Source: Phyllobacteriaceae bacterium
GTDB lineage: Bacteria > Pseudomonadota > Alphaproteobacteria > Rhizobiales > Rhizobiaceae
DNA length: 64,000 nt
Reading direction: 5' to 3'
NCBI GenBank assembly: GCA_016711085.1
Contig: JADJTR010000011.1
Location: 15,278 to 79,277 of the forward strand
In this document: positions 43,337 to 54,683 of the stretch, piece by piece
Layout: the number at the start of each line of letters is the position of its first letter
Position numbering within the stretch: position 1 is the stretch's first letter
Notes under the pieces: generated by a model
The model's database searches: none
What the model was told of the DNA's origin: nothing
The model's input: the letters and a program-made list of their open reading frames with translations, nothing else
Made by a program: the position numbers and the translations under genes

Positions 43337-43852
43337 TCACATGCGGTAGGCGATGGTGTCGTTCCAGAAGCGGTCGAGGCGCTGCAGCGCCCGGTTCATC
43401 GAGCGGAATTCGTCGGCGTTGATGCCGCCGACCTGTTCGATGGAGCCGATGTGACGGTCGTACAGCCCGGTAACGACCTCGGCCACTTCGGCGCCGGTTT
43501 TGGTCAGGCTGACGCGGACCGAGCGGCGGTCGATGCGCGAACGCTGGTGGTTGATGAAGCCGAGATCGACGAGCTTCTTGAGATTGTAGGAAACGTTGGA
43601 GCCGAGATAGAAGCCGCGCGAGCGCAGTTCGCCGGCGGTCAGTTCGGCATTGCCGATGTTGAACAGCAGCAATGCCTGCACGGCGTTGATGTCGTCGCGG
43701 CCGCGCCGGTCGAATTCGTCCTTGATGACATCGAGCAGGCGGCGATGCAGACGCTCCACCAATTGCAGGGATTCCATGTAAAGCGAGCGGATCGCGTCGC
43801 CGCGATCGGGGTCGCCGGCGGCGGCCGTCTTGGCCGTGCGCAAAGAGTTCAT
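43337..43852 (-). CDS. ldtR: MarR-family regulator, LdtR homologue
   Basis: A 171-residue winged-helix regulator: INAVQALLLFNIGNAELTAG, LRSRGFYLGSNVSYNLKKL and SRIDRRSVRVSLTKTGAEV. Sequence and its place directly upstream of an L,D-transpeptidase match LdtR, described in Liberibacter and Sinorhizobium as controlling an L,D-transpeptidase and stress tolerance. ATG at 43852 starts MNSLRTAKTAAAGD. An AT-rich promoter gap lies upstream to 43983. Confidence 0.9.
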   Translation of the reverse strand: MNSLRTAKTAAAGDPDRGDAIRSLYMESLQLVERLHRRLLDVIKDEFDRRGRDDINAVQALLLFNIGNAELTAGELRSRGFYLGSNVSYNLKKLVDLGFINHQRSRIDRRSVRVSLTKTGAEVAEVVTGLYDRHIGSIEQVGGINADEFRSMNRALQRLDRFWNDTIAYRM

Positions 43853-43983
43853 CGGGTCAGCCTCACTGTTCAATGCCGGCGTTGTTTTGTCCGCCGTGTG
43901 ACCAGACCCTAGCCAATGCAAATAAAATTCGACTTAAAACGCAGCCTTAACAAGGCGTTTCATCGCGCCGGCCGGAAAACCGG

Positions 43984-44418
43984 TCAATGCGCGGTTAACG
44001 CCTCGGCGGCGCGGCGCTGGCGGGCGATGAATAAGCGGAACACCAGGAACAGCGTCATCACCAGCCCGTGCGACAGGGCGATGGCCGGCTTGTACCCGAA
44101 AAGCTCGGGAAAACCGACATACATGACGATTTCGGCCGTCGCGCACAGGAACCAGACGACCGGCCCCCAGGACGCCGTCATCCACAGGCCGGTGGCGGCG
44201 AAGGGAAACAGCACGGCGAGCGCGGTCGCCGCGACTTGCCAATGCGTCGCCATCAGGTCGAAGCGCCAATTGCCGCCCGGAATGACGCCGACGAGGCGGA
44301 CCCAATAGAGCGTGCCGAACAGCAGGCAATAGGCCGCCATGATGCGGTAGAACCAGACGAAGGCGATTTCCGCCGTCGTCGGACCGGGCAGCGCCGCCTC
44401 GGGATCGCGCCGGTTCAA
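43984..44418 (-). CDS. DUF6163 membrane protein
   Basis: A 144-residue protein with four TM segments (IAFVWFYRIMAAYCLLFGTL, VAATALAVLFPFAATGLWM, VVWFLCATAEIVMYVGF, VMTLFLVFRLFI). It resembles the DUF6163 family, found in Rhizobiales beside ldtR; function unknown. The ATG at 44418 overlaps the stop of the hydrolase (ATGA, 44415-44418). Confidence 0.85.
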   Translation of the reverse strand: MNRRDPEAALPGPTTAEIAFVWFYRIMAAYCLLFGTLYWVRLVGVIPGGNWRFDLMATHWQVAATALAVLFPFAATGLWMTASWGPVVWFLCATAEIVMYVGFPELFGYKPAIALSHGLVMTLFLVFRLFIARQRRAAEALTAH

Positions 44419-45469
44419 AGCGCCAGTTCCCCTGGCCCGAGCGGCGCGAAAAAGGCGTCGACGCTCGTCTCGGCAACCTCTTCGAGACTTGCCGGCCGCC
44501 AGCGCGGCGCATTGTCCTTGTCGATCACCACGGCGCGGATGCCCTCGTAGAATTCCTCGCCCGCCAGCATGCGGGAGACGATGCGGTACTCCATGCGCAT
44601 GGCCTCGTCCATCGCCAGGCGCCGGCCCTCCCGGATTTGCCGGAAGGCGACCGCCAGGCTGGTCGGCGATTTCGCCCGCAGCGTGGCGAGCGTCGCGGAC
44701 GCGAACGCGTCGCCGCGCGCCGCCTCGTCTTCAAGCCGCCCGATCAGCCGCTCCAGCCGGTTGGCGGAAAAAAACCGGTCGATTGCCGCGCGCCGGTCCG
44801 GTTCGATCGTCGCCGGCAGCCTCGCCTCGACCAGATCGAGCACGGCGGGATCGCCGGTTTCGGTCAGCATGTCGATGATGGCCGGCAAATCCGGCGCGTT
44901 CGCCGTATGGGTGGCGAGGCCGAATTCCCTGGCGTCGCCGGCGCCGATGCGTTCGCCGGTCAGGCCGAGCCACAGACCCGTCTCGCCGTTCAACCGCGGC
45001 AGGAGAACGACCCGCCGACATCGGGAAAGAAACCGATGCCGCATTCGGGCATGGCGAAGCGGGCGTTCGCGGTCATGACGCGATGCGAACCGTGGAAGCT
45101 CACGCCGACGCCGCCGCCCATGACGATGCCGTCGATCAGCGCCACACAGGGTTTGCCGAACCGCCGGATCTGCGCATTGAGGCGGTATTCGTCGGCGAAG
45201 AAGCCGATCAGCGGCTCGCCCTTCCGCCCGGCCTCGTAAATGTGCTGGATATCGCCGCCGGCCGAAAACGCCCTGCCCTGGGCCTGGATGACGACCAGCA
45301 CGATTCTGTCGTCGTTTTCCCAGGCGGCGAGCGCCTTCGACAGCGCCAGCACCATGCGATGCGTCACGGCGTTCAAGGCCTGCGGCCGCGTCAGCGTGAC
45401 GACGCCGGCCCGTCCGCGCCGTTCGAAACGCATCTCGTCGCCGCCGTCGAAATCCTGCAATCCATCCAT
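44415..45469 (-). CDS. 3-hydroxyisobutyryl-CoA hydrolase-type protein, one frameshift
   Basis: Crotonase-family hydrolase of valine degradation. The N-terminal frame (MDGLQDFDGGDEMRFERR, AFSAGGDIQHIYEAGRKG, GIVMGGGVGVSFHGSHRV, MPECGIGFFPDVGGSF) breaks at about 45010; the remaining protein (LLPRLNGETGLWLGLTGERI through EFYEGIRAVVIDKDNAPRW) is one frame over. Adding one C to TTCTCC gives the family sequence GGSFLLPRL, so a missing base in the assembly is likely. The EGIRAVxIDKDxxPxW end is diagnostic for HIBCH. ATG at 45469 or 45487. Confidence 0.88.
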
Positions 45470-45511
45470 GGCCCGGATTTCGCGCAACGCAAGCGCCGCG
45501 TCAATCGCGGG

Positions 45512-45600
45512 AATTTCGGGGACAGTTTACTTAATTCATCCTGATGCATCGCAACCGGGGAACGCCGATATTTCGAATTAAGTAAACTGTCCCCGAAATT
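45512..45600. repeat. 89-bp inverted-repeat element, copy 2
   Basis: Arms 45512-45537 and 45575-45600 are perfect 26-bp inverted repeats with the core GGGGACAGTTTACTTAATTC, matching copy 1 at 10706-10793. The 37-base loop has no similarity to that of copy 1. It lies between the divergent starts of the hydrolase and hemB, so it is in their shared promoter region. Confidence 0.85.
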
Positions 45601-45670
45601 CCGATCGTCCTCGGCGTTCCTTGCCGACCGCTTCGGTGCTATTGACGCCGCGAACCCGGGGAACCCGCCC

Positions 45671-46693
45671 ATGAACCGCCACGCGAAAATCATGTCCCGC
45701 ACCGTCGACGAGATCGTCGAGAGCCGGCGCCTGCGCCGCATGCGCAAAGCCGACTGGTCGCGGCGGCTGGTGCGCGAGAACGCGCTCACCGTCGACGATC
45801 TGATCTGGCCGATCTTTCTCATCGAGGGCGACAATGTCCGCGAGGAAATCGCCGCCATGCCGGGCGTCTTCCGCCTCACCGTCGACCTCGCGGTGAAAGA
45901 AGCCGAGCGCGCCGCCAAACTCGGCATTCCGGCGCTCGCCACCTTTCCCAACATCCCGCTCGCCAAACGCGACCAGACCGGCTCGGCCATTCTCGATCCC
46001 GACAATGTCGTCAACCGCGCCACCCGCGCCATCAAGCACGCCGTCCCCGAGATCGGCGTCATCACCGACGTCGCGCTCGACCCGTTCACGGCGCACGGCC
46101 ATGACGGCATTTTGCGCGACGGCGTCATCGTCAATGACGAAACGGTGGAGCAACTGGCGAAAGCCGCCATCGGCCAGGCCGAGGCCGGGGCCGACATCAT
46201 CGCCCCCTCCGACATGATGGACGGGCGCATCGGCGCGATCCGCGACGCGCTCGACGGCGCGGGCTTTGCCGACGTCGCGATCATGTCCTACGCCACCAAA
46301 TTCGCTTCCGCTTTCTACGGCCCCTACCGCGAGGCGGTCGGCACCGCCGGGCTCTTGAAGGGCGACAAGAAGACCTATTATCTCGACCCGGCCAATGCCG
46401 ACGAGGCGGTGCGCGAGGCCGAGCAGGATGTCGCCGAAGGGGCCGACATGCTGATGGTCAAGCCGGGACTGCCCTATCTCGACATTGTGCGGCGCTTGAA
46501 AGACGAATTCGCCCTGCCGACCTTCGCCTACCAGGTGTCGGGCGAGTACGCGATGATCGAGGCGGCGGCCGCGAATGGCTGGCTCGATGGCGAGCGGGCG
46601 ATGATGGAATCGCTCCTCGCCTTCAAGCGCGCCGGCTGCGACGGCATCCTGACCTATTTCGCGCCGCGCGTGGCGGAGATGCTGAAGGGCTAG
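45671..46693 (+). CDS. hemB: delta-aminolevulinic acid dehydratase (porphobilinogen synthase)
   Basis: Joins two 5-aminolevulinate molecules in heme synthesis. A 340-residue protein with both Schiff-base lysines in context (SYATKFASAFYGPYREAV and DMLMVKPGLPYLDIVRR) and TDVALDPFTAHGHDGI, where the catalytic zinc Cys are replaced by Asp/Ala, as in Mg-dependent alphaproteobacterial enzymes. ATG at 45671; ATG at 45701 also open. Confidence 0.96.
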   Translation: MNRHAKIMSRTVDEIVESRRLRRMRKADWSRRLVRENALTVDDLIWPIFLIEGDNVREEIAAMPGVFRLTVDLAVKEAERAAKLGIPALATFPNIPLAKRDQTGSAILDPDNVVNRATRAIKHAVPEIGVITDVALDPFTAHGHDGILRDGVIVNDETVEQLAKAAIGQAEAGADIIAPSDMMDGRIGAIRDALDGAGFADVAIMSYATKFASAFYGPYREAVGTAGLLKGDKKTYYLDPANADEAVREAEQDVAEGADMLMVKPGLPYLDIVRRLKDEFALPTFAYQVSGEYAMIEAAAANGWLDGERAMMESLLAFKRAGCDGILTYFAPRVAEMLKG

Positions 46694-46883
46694 CGGCGGC
46701 GCCTTCTTGCCTCCCCCTTGAGGGGGGCCGCAGGACGGCGATTGGCCCGGCGAAGCCGGGACAGAGCCGGTGGGGGCATTTCATCCACGCCGCGAACTGC
46801 GGCGACCCCCACAGCTGACCAAGGGCGAGCCACTGGACTCGCCAGCCTTTGGCCCCCGCAATGGGGAGGGGAAGAGCGGCGGT
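46694..46883. repeat. intergenic repeat region without a gene
   Basis: The 190-base gap between hemB and the TIR gene is GC-rich and built of short palindromes (CCTCCCCCTTGAGGGGGG, CCGGCGAAGCCGG). Its CTCCCC..GGGG units recur at 48970-50074. No coding potential seen. Confidence 0.5.
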
Positions 46884-48969
46884 TCATCCACCCCAAATCG
46901 CTTTCAGCATTTCCTTTGAGGCCTTGATGATCGCCTTGCCGGCCTCGGAGTCGGCAATGTCGGTTACCTTGGCGACGCGTTCGAGCAGACGATCAGCGGT
47001 GCCGCTGACATCGAAAAGGAAGCGTTTCTTCAAATTTGCCGGAGATACGCGATCCTTGTCCGCCGGAATGAGTTCGCCATCGACCGGCTTTGCCGGTTCG
47101 CGCAGGGATTCAATGTCCTGGCGCTGGCGCTCGCGGCGCTCCATCACGCGCCGGAACTCCTCCGACGCTTTTCCATCGTCTTCAGCTTTGCCAGACGCAT
47201 TGGCGAGTTGCTTGTGCGATGAAGAAAATTCCGGTTTGTCGAAAGATGCGGAATCGATTGACGAGTTTTCGATAGCGTGGTCGCGCAACATCACAAGAGG
47301 AAAACGCTGCCTGAGTTTCTCATGCAGTCGGGAAAATTCTTCCAGCGCCTTTTTCAATCCTCCCGCATACCAGCTGGCATCAAACTGGACGGCAATCTCG
47401 ATATCGGCCTGGATGAATTCGGCGCACCGGATCAGGTCTGGCATATGCGGTCTTGCACCATTTGTTATCAGTTCGTCGCGATAGTCGGTCGCCGCCTCCC
47501 TTGCCATAATCGGCGCATTGGCGGTTGACATGGAAGCAATGATCAAGCGGAGCAGTTTTCGCATCTCTTCCGGCAGATGCGCGAGTTCATCGTCGATGAA
47601 CGGCTGCTCGATGGGCGATTCGGCGTTGACGTCGATTCTGCCGTCATGAATCACCGGGTCGGGGCTTGCGGCCTCCCGTGCTTCGCCGCGAGAACGTTCC
47701 GGCGAGTGTTTGGTACCGTCAGCGGCGAGCGCGTCGAGGATGGCTTGGCGCGCCTTGTCTTCCGGAACGGCATATAGCGGCACGTAGCAGATCTGCTTCT
47801 GGAGCGGTTTCAATACGGTCGGCCGAACAAGAAATCCGACAATCAACCGCCGTCTTCCGCCGCGATCCATGTTGTAGGCGGCGTTCCATTCATCCTGGCA
47901 GATGTCGGACGCGATATAGTCGGGCGAATAGATCGGCGAAAATTTGCCCATATTTTCGAGACCGCGTTGCATCTCGGCGATGAAATTCGAGCCGGGCGGC
48001 ATATCCTTGTACTGTGCGAAAACGCTGTAGCCACCTTCATCAATCACGCCGCCGATCTGTTTCGCCGCGTCGAGATCGGCCGAATTGTAGCTGATGAAAA
48101 CAGGCCGAGCGCGACGCCGCGCCTCCTCCACCCACCCCGCAATCTCGCCATTGATCGCCTCCGCCGGCCGATCCCAGAAATCTTTGCGTCCGCCGCCGAG
48201 GGCAATACGGCGGTCGAGTTCATCGGCCATTTCGCGCGGCAGGCCGAAGGACGGCGTGCCGAACACGCGCGAGCGATACCATTCGCTCCAGATCGGCCAA
48301 CGGGTTTCGGGGTATTTTTCGGGATCGGACGATGGCGCGGTCGCCAGCGCCTTGTCGAGGTTCAGGCGTTCATGCTCCCACCAGTCGGGGGCCTCGCCCG
48401 GCCACAGTGGGCGGTCGGCGAGTTCGGTCGGCAAAACGCCGCTTTCGAGCGCACGGGCGTCTGCGGTCACGGCGGCCCAAATGACGGCGGCGGCTCTGGC
48501 GGCGGAGGCGGCGGCTCTGGCGGCGGAGGCGGCGGCGTCGGCGGCTCTGGCGGCGTCGGCGGCGGCGTCGGCGGCTCTGGCGGCGGAGGCGGCGGCGGCT
48601 GTGGCGGCGGAGGCGGCTGTGGCGGCGGCGGAGGCGGCGTCGGCGGCGGCGGCTCTGGCGGCGGAGGCGGCGGCGGCGGCGGCGGCTCTGGCGGCGGAGG
48701 CGGCGGCTCTTTCGATTTCGCGGGTCGGATATGTGGCGGCGACCCGCGAAATCGCGTTCGCCTGAAAAACCGCTTCTGTCAAGCGCGGTGCAATCGTCCG
48801 ATCCCGGTATCCGGCGCTCCAGGCGCGGCCCGCGAAGGGCAGCGCCCGCAATGCCGCGCGCAGGGCGCCGACCCTCGAAAACGCCGCGATCATCGCTTTT
48901 CGGGCGCGCCTTCAGCCACGCCTCGACCTGCTTGGCGTCGGTAAATCCCTCCTCCGGTATGCCCGCCAT
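46884..48969 (-). CDS. TIR-domain protein with Ala-rich repeat tract, one frameshift near the start
   Basis: About 695 codons. The expected N-terminus (ATG 48969, MAGIPEEGFTDAKQVEAWLK) is one frame away from the rest; dropping one base near 48893 gives KARPKSEIAAFSRVGALRAA. Then follow an Ala/Ser/Arg repeat tract of about 75 residues, a linker (WWEHERLNLDKALATAPSSD), and a TIR domain from RPVFISYNSADLDAAKQIGG to about 130 residues later, with SPDYIASDICQDEWNAAYNM containing the Glu expected for NAD cleavage. The C-terminal 270 residues are charged and helical. No partner nuclease is adjacent. Probably a defence- or signalling-type TIR effector. Confidence 0.8.
48486..48710. repeat. GGC-rich minisatellite inside the TIR gene
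   Basis: About 225 bases built from variants of GGCGGCTCTGGCGGCGGA and shorter GGC units (variant words GTC, TGT, TCT). In the coding frame it reads as AASAARAA-type repeats; the opposite strand reads Gly-rich. Nothing codon-like breaks the tract in any of several frames, as expected for slippage-grown DNA. Copy number is probably variable. Confidence 0.9.
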
Positions 48970-50074
48970 CGCGCTTCCCCATTCCCGCACGCAGAAGTGG
49001 CGGGAAGGGCGGCGAAAATCAAGGGGGCCGAGGCTTCTTTGCCTCCCCTTTGAGGGGAGAGCTCCAGACCTTCTCCCCTTGTGGGAGAAGGTGGATCGTC
49101 GCGGAACGCGACGGGACGGATGAGGGGTGTTCGGCGGCAAGCCCCCTCTTCCGGCCTCGGCTTCGGCAAGCTCAGCCTCGGCCACCTTCTCCCACGAGGG
49201 GAGAAGGGAAGGGCCGCCGCGCCACCGGAAATATTTCCCCAACCATTTCAATGCCCTGGCGCCCTGTTCCCCTGCTGCCCTCATCAATCTGTCCACCCTC
49301 TCCAAACCTCCCCGATAATCTCCCTCGCCTCCCGCGACAGGGAACCCGGTTTCATGAGCCGGTGGACCGGGGCGGGGGGACGGTGCGGAACCGGAGGACG
49401 ACGGTTTGGTCCTCTGGTCGGAGACCCTGCCCGCGTTCGCCGCAGGCGAAACGCGGCCACCAAGAAAAGTGGCGCATGGCCTTGCCCGAAAAGTCTGCAA
49501 CTTTTCGGGGCCATGCGCTCCCGGCCCTTCAGGACGGCCCGAGGCGCTCAGTGCGCTGATGACGGCGACAGTCCGGGGCGAAAACACCGGACGGGGCTGC
49601 TGGCCACGAGCCACAGTCAAACATTCAGAGAGGTTCGGGCGCAGCCCCGTCTTCCCTGACCGCCCACCCCTGTACCTCTCCCCGCCGGGGTCCGGAGGAC
49701 GGGTCGAGGCAAGCGACTCGACCCCGGAACGGACGAGAGCGACCCGAAGGGGAGCGATCGGGTGAGGGGGAAATTTCAACAGCCAGACCGGCGACGGGGC
49801 GTGGCGAGGAGAAACCATGCCCCTCTCCGGCCCTTCGAGCCATCTCTCCCCGCGAGCGGGGCGAGGTTGAAGGCGCGGGTTCAATCTCCCCCCCACCGGG
49901 GAGAGTTGGCTGAGGCGAAGCCGAGGTCGGATGAGGGGAGATTGCCCCCTCAACCGCCTCGGCGCCGGCGCGCCGATCCACCTTCTCCCGCAAGGGGAGA
50001 AGGTCCAAAACGCCCGCCCCCTTGCCCGCGCCCCTCGCCCTCCCCACATTCTCCCCGACAAAGTTTCCACGCCC
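48970..50074. repeat. 1.1-kb block of intergenic palindromic repeats
   Basis: No gene is supported. The block has many CTCCCC..GGGG hairpins, for instance CCTTCTCCCCTTGTGGGAG, CCACCTTCTCCCACGAGG and CACCTTCTCCCGCAAGGGG, plus a strong hairpin CCCGAAAAGT, CTGCA, ACTTTTCGGGG at 49487-49512. Long frames crossing it are Pro/Arg-rich by composition alone. The TIR gene promoter should be at its left edge and that of the RDD gene at its right edge. Confidence 0.75.
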
Positions 50075-50539
50075 ATGACCGCCGCCGCCGCCGACACCGT
50101 TCCCTATCTCCCCGAGGAGGCGCTCGCCGGCGTGCGCTCGCGCCGCGTCGCCGCGTTCCTGATCGATTACGCGCTGATCGCGCTGTTCATGGCGCCGGTC
50201 TGGCTGATCGTCGCGGTGCTCGGCCTGCTCACCTTCGGCTTCGGCTTTGCCCTTTTCGGCGTGGTGTTTCCGCTGACCGCGCTCTCCTATGTGGCGCTCA
50301 CCCTCGGCGGACCGCGCCAGGCGACCTTCGGCATGCAGGCGATGGACATCCGCATTGAGCGTCTCGACGGCCGTTTCGTCGACCCGATGACGGCGATCGT
50401 CCACACCGTGCTGTTCTGGCTGGCGAACGCGATCTTTTCGCCGCTGATCCTTCTCGCCACGCTGTTCACCTGGCGCAAGCGGACGCTCCACGACAATTTG
50501 CTCGGCGCCCAGGTCGTTCGCGCCTCCATAAGCCATTGA
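50075..50539 (+). CDS. RDD family membrane protein
   Basis: A 154-residue inner-membrane protein with the RDD start RSRRVAAFLIDYALIALFMA (Arg and Asp conserved), GPRQATFGMQAMDIRIERLD in the middle and KRTLHDNLLGAQVV at the end; three to four TM segments. Transport role uncertain in the family. ATG at 50075 (MTAAAADTVPYLPEEALAG); sequence upstream in the same frame is repeat-derived. Followed by bpt. Confidence 0.9.
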   Translation: MTAAAADTVPYLPEEALAGVRSRRVAAFLIDYALIALFMAPVWLIVAVLGLLTFGFGFALFGVVFPLTALSYVALTLGGPRQATFGMQAMDIRIERLDGRFVDPMTAIVHTVLFWLANAIFSPLILLATLFTWRKRTLHDNLLGAQVVRASISH

Positions 50540-50591
50540 CCTGACGCGCGAAGCCCACCAATCTGGCGCGACCATCTGATTTGGTCGCCCC

Positions 50592-51341
50592 ATGACGCAG
50601 CAGCCCGGCGCAACGCCGCAGTTCTTTCTCACCGCGCCCTCGCCCTGCCCCTATCTGGAGGGGCAGTTCGAACGCAAGGTGTTCACCCATCTGGTCGGCG
50701 AGCGCGCGCCGGAGCTGAACGACATCCTCACCCAGGGCGGCTTTCGCCGGTCGCAGAACATTGCCTACCGGCCGGCCTGCGAAAGCTGCCGGGCCTGCGT
50801 CTCGGTCCGGGTGCTGGCGAAGGAGTTCGTCGCCTCGCGCACCATGCGCAGGATCGCGCAGAAGAACGCCGATCTCGTGGTGACGACGGGAGAGCCGTCG
50901 CCGACAGCCGAGCAGTTCTCGCTGTTTCGCGCCTATCTCGACGACCGCCACCGGCGCGGCGGCATGAGCGACATGTCGGCGCTCGACTTCGCCATGATGA
51001 TGGAGGACAGCCACGTCACCACCCGCGTCACCGAATACCGCCTGCCCGATCCCGACCGGCCGCGCGGCGGCGAGCTCATCGCCGTGGCGCTGACCGACCG
51101 CATGGGCGACGGCTGGTCGATGGTCTATTCCTTCTACAACGCCGATCTTTCCGGCCGCTCGCTCGGCGTCCACATGATCCTCGACCATATCGGCCGGGCG
51201 CAGGCCGAGGGCCTGCCGCATGTCTATCTCGGCTATTGGGTCGCGGGCTCGCGCAAGATGGAATACAAGGTGCGCTTCCAGCCGCAGGAACATCTGGGGC
51301 CGAAGGGCTGGGCGCGGTTTCCCGCCCCGGCGGTCGACTGA
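50592..51341 (+). CDS. bpt: aspartate/glutamate leucyltransferase (Bpt)
   Basis: Transfers Leu from leucyl-tRNA to N-terminal Asp or Glu of proteins, marking them for ClpSAP degradation. A 249-residue protein: SPCPYLEGQFERKVFTHL, then GFRRSQNIAYRPACESCRAC (the Cys cluster) and LGYWVAGSRKMEYKVRFQP at the end. Called arginyltransferase in older annotation. ATG at 50592; the next gene starts right after its stop. Confidence 0.95.
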   Translation: MTQQPGATPQFFLTAPSPCPYLEGQFERKVFTHLVGERAPELNDILTQGGFRRSQNIAYRPACESCRACVSVRVLAKEFVASRTMRRIAQKNADLVVTTGEPSPTAEQFSLFRAYLDDRHRRGGMSDMSALDFAMMMEDSHVTTRVTEYRLPDPDRPRGGELIAVALTDRMGDGWSMVYSFYNADLSGRSLGVHMILDHIGRAQAEGLPHVYLGYWVAGSRKMEYKVRFQPQEHLGPKGWARFPAPAVD

Positions 51342-52202
51342 TTGGGACCCATCGACCATAAAAAAGGCCTGCTGCTCACCGCTTTCGGCGGGCTGATGCT
51401 GACCTTCGACATCCCGCTGCTGCGCCTCGCCAATGGCGAGGCGTGGTCGGTGATGCTGCTGCGCTCGGGCGTCACCGTCGTCGCGGCGCTGGCGCTGCAT
51501 GCGCTGCTCAGACGGCGCGATGCGACGACGCCGCCGATGATCCCCGGCAAGGCCGGACTGGTCGTCGCGGCGCTGTACGGGCTGACCTCGGTCACCTTCA
51601 TGCTGGCCGTGCATCTGACGACATCGGCCAATGTCGCCTTCATCCTCGCCTTCAACACGTTTTTCGCAGCGGTGTTCGCGGCGATCTTCCTGAAGGAGCG
51701 ACCGCATCTCTACACCGTCGCCGCCATGGCGGTGATGGTGTTCGCCGTCCTCCTGATCGTCGAGGACGGCATTTCAGCCGGCCATTGGCTGGGCGATCTG
51801 CTGGCGCTCGCCACCGCCTTCTTCGCCGCCGCCGCCATCACCGTGTCGCGGGCGTCGGGCAAGGACATGGGTTTCGCGGCGCTGATCTCGGCCGTCGTGC
51901 CGGCGGCGGCCGCGGCCTTCGTCGTCGGCGGTTCGGGCTTCGCGGTCGAGCAGCCGTGGTGGCTGGTGTTCAACGGCGCGGTGGTGATGCCGCTGTCCTT
52001 CGCGCTGCTCGGCAACGCGCCGAAATGGATTCCCGCACCGGAAGTGGCGATGTTCTATCTGCTCGAAACGGTGCTGGCGCCGATCTGGATCTACATGCTG
52101 TTCGCCGAACGGCCGTCGAACCAGAGCCTCGTCGGCGGGCTGATCCTGATCGCCGCGCTGGCGGCGCATTCGGTGTGGCAGTTGCGGCGGGAGAGTGGCT
52201 GA
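51342..52202 (+). CDS. EamA/DMT-superfamily transporter
   Basis: A 286-residue protein with ten TM segments in two EamA repeats (LTFDIPLLRLANGEAWSVML to about 140, then GHWLGDLLALATAFFAAAAI onward). Substrate unknown. The start is TTG at 51342, directly after the bpt stop, with no intergenic bases; the first Met of the mature TM1 is later, at residue 18. Convergent with parC, which ends one base away. Confidence 0.85.
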   Translation: MGPIDHKKGLLLTAFGGLMLTFDIPLLRLANGEAWSVMLLRSGVTVVAALALHALLRRRDATTPPMIPGKAGLVVAALYGLTSVTFMLAVHLTTSANVAFILAFNTFFAAVFAAIFLKERPHLYTVAAMAVMVFAVLLIVEDGISAGHWLGDLLALATAFFAAAAITVSRASGKDMGFAALISAVVPAAAAAFVVGGSGFAVEQPWWLVFNGAVVMPLSFALLGNAPKWIPAPEVAMFYLLETVLAPIWIYMLFAERPSNQSLVGGLILIAALAAHSVWQLRRESG

Positions 52203-54455
<2,253 letters not shown>

Positions 54456-54683
54456 GGGCGGGGGTTAGCAAGGGGCGCGGTGGCGGGCAATGGCTGGCCG
54501 GCGGGCGGATGGCTCGTTCCGATTTGCCTATTGTTTAGGCTCTTCGATTTTGCTGCCTTTTTCAGCATCCATCTGCCGTCGAATGATGCACTGCATAAAT
54601 GCGATTCAGCAAGGCTTTGCCTCCAAAGGCGAGCATTCCAAGCTTAACGCGCTGTTAATGCTTGGCATTTTGCGCCATTCAGG

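Noticed and set aside
43210..43422. Small plus-strand frame between the L,D-transpeptidase and LdtR
   Set aside because: Covers a terminator hairpin and the end of ldtR; no ribosome-binding site or homology.
48486..48710. Possible CRISPR array because of regular short repeats
   Set aside because: Units are 9-18 bases, contiguous, without spacers, and in frame within a gene.
47967..48944. Plus-strand open frame with long Gly/Ser tract (GGGGSGGGG), like a PE-PGRS or linker protein
   Set aside because: It is the complement of the Ala-coding minisatellite in the TIR gene; there is no homology outside the tract.
48370..50097. 575-codon minus-strand open frame over the repeat block
   Set aside because: Pro/Arg-rich composition from palindromic repeats; only its short MAGIPEEGFTDAKQVEAWLK piece is real, as the N-terminus of the TIR gene.
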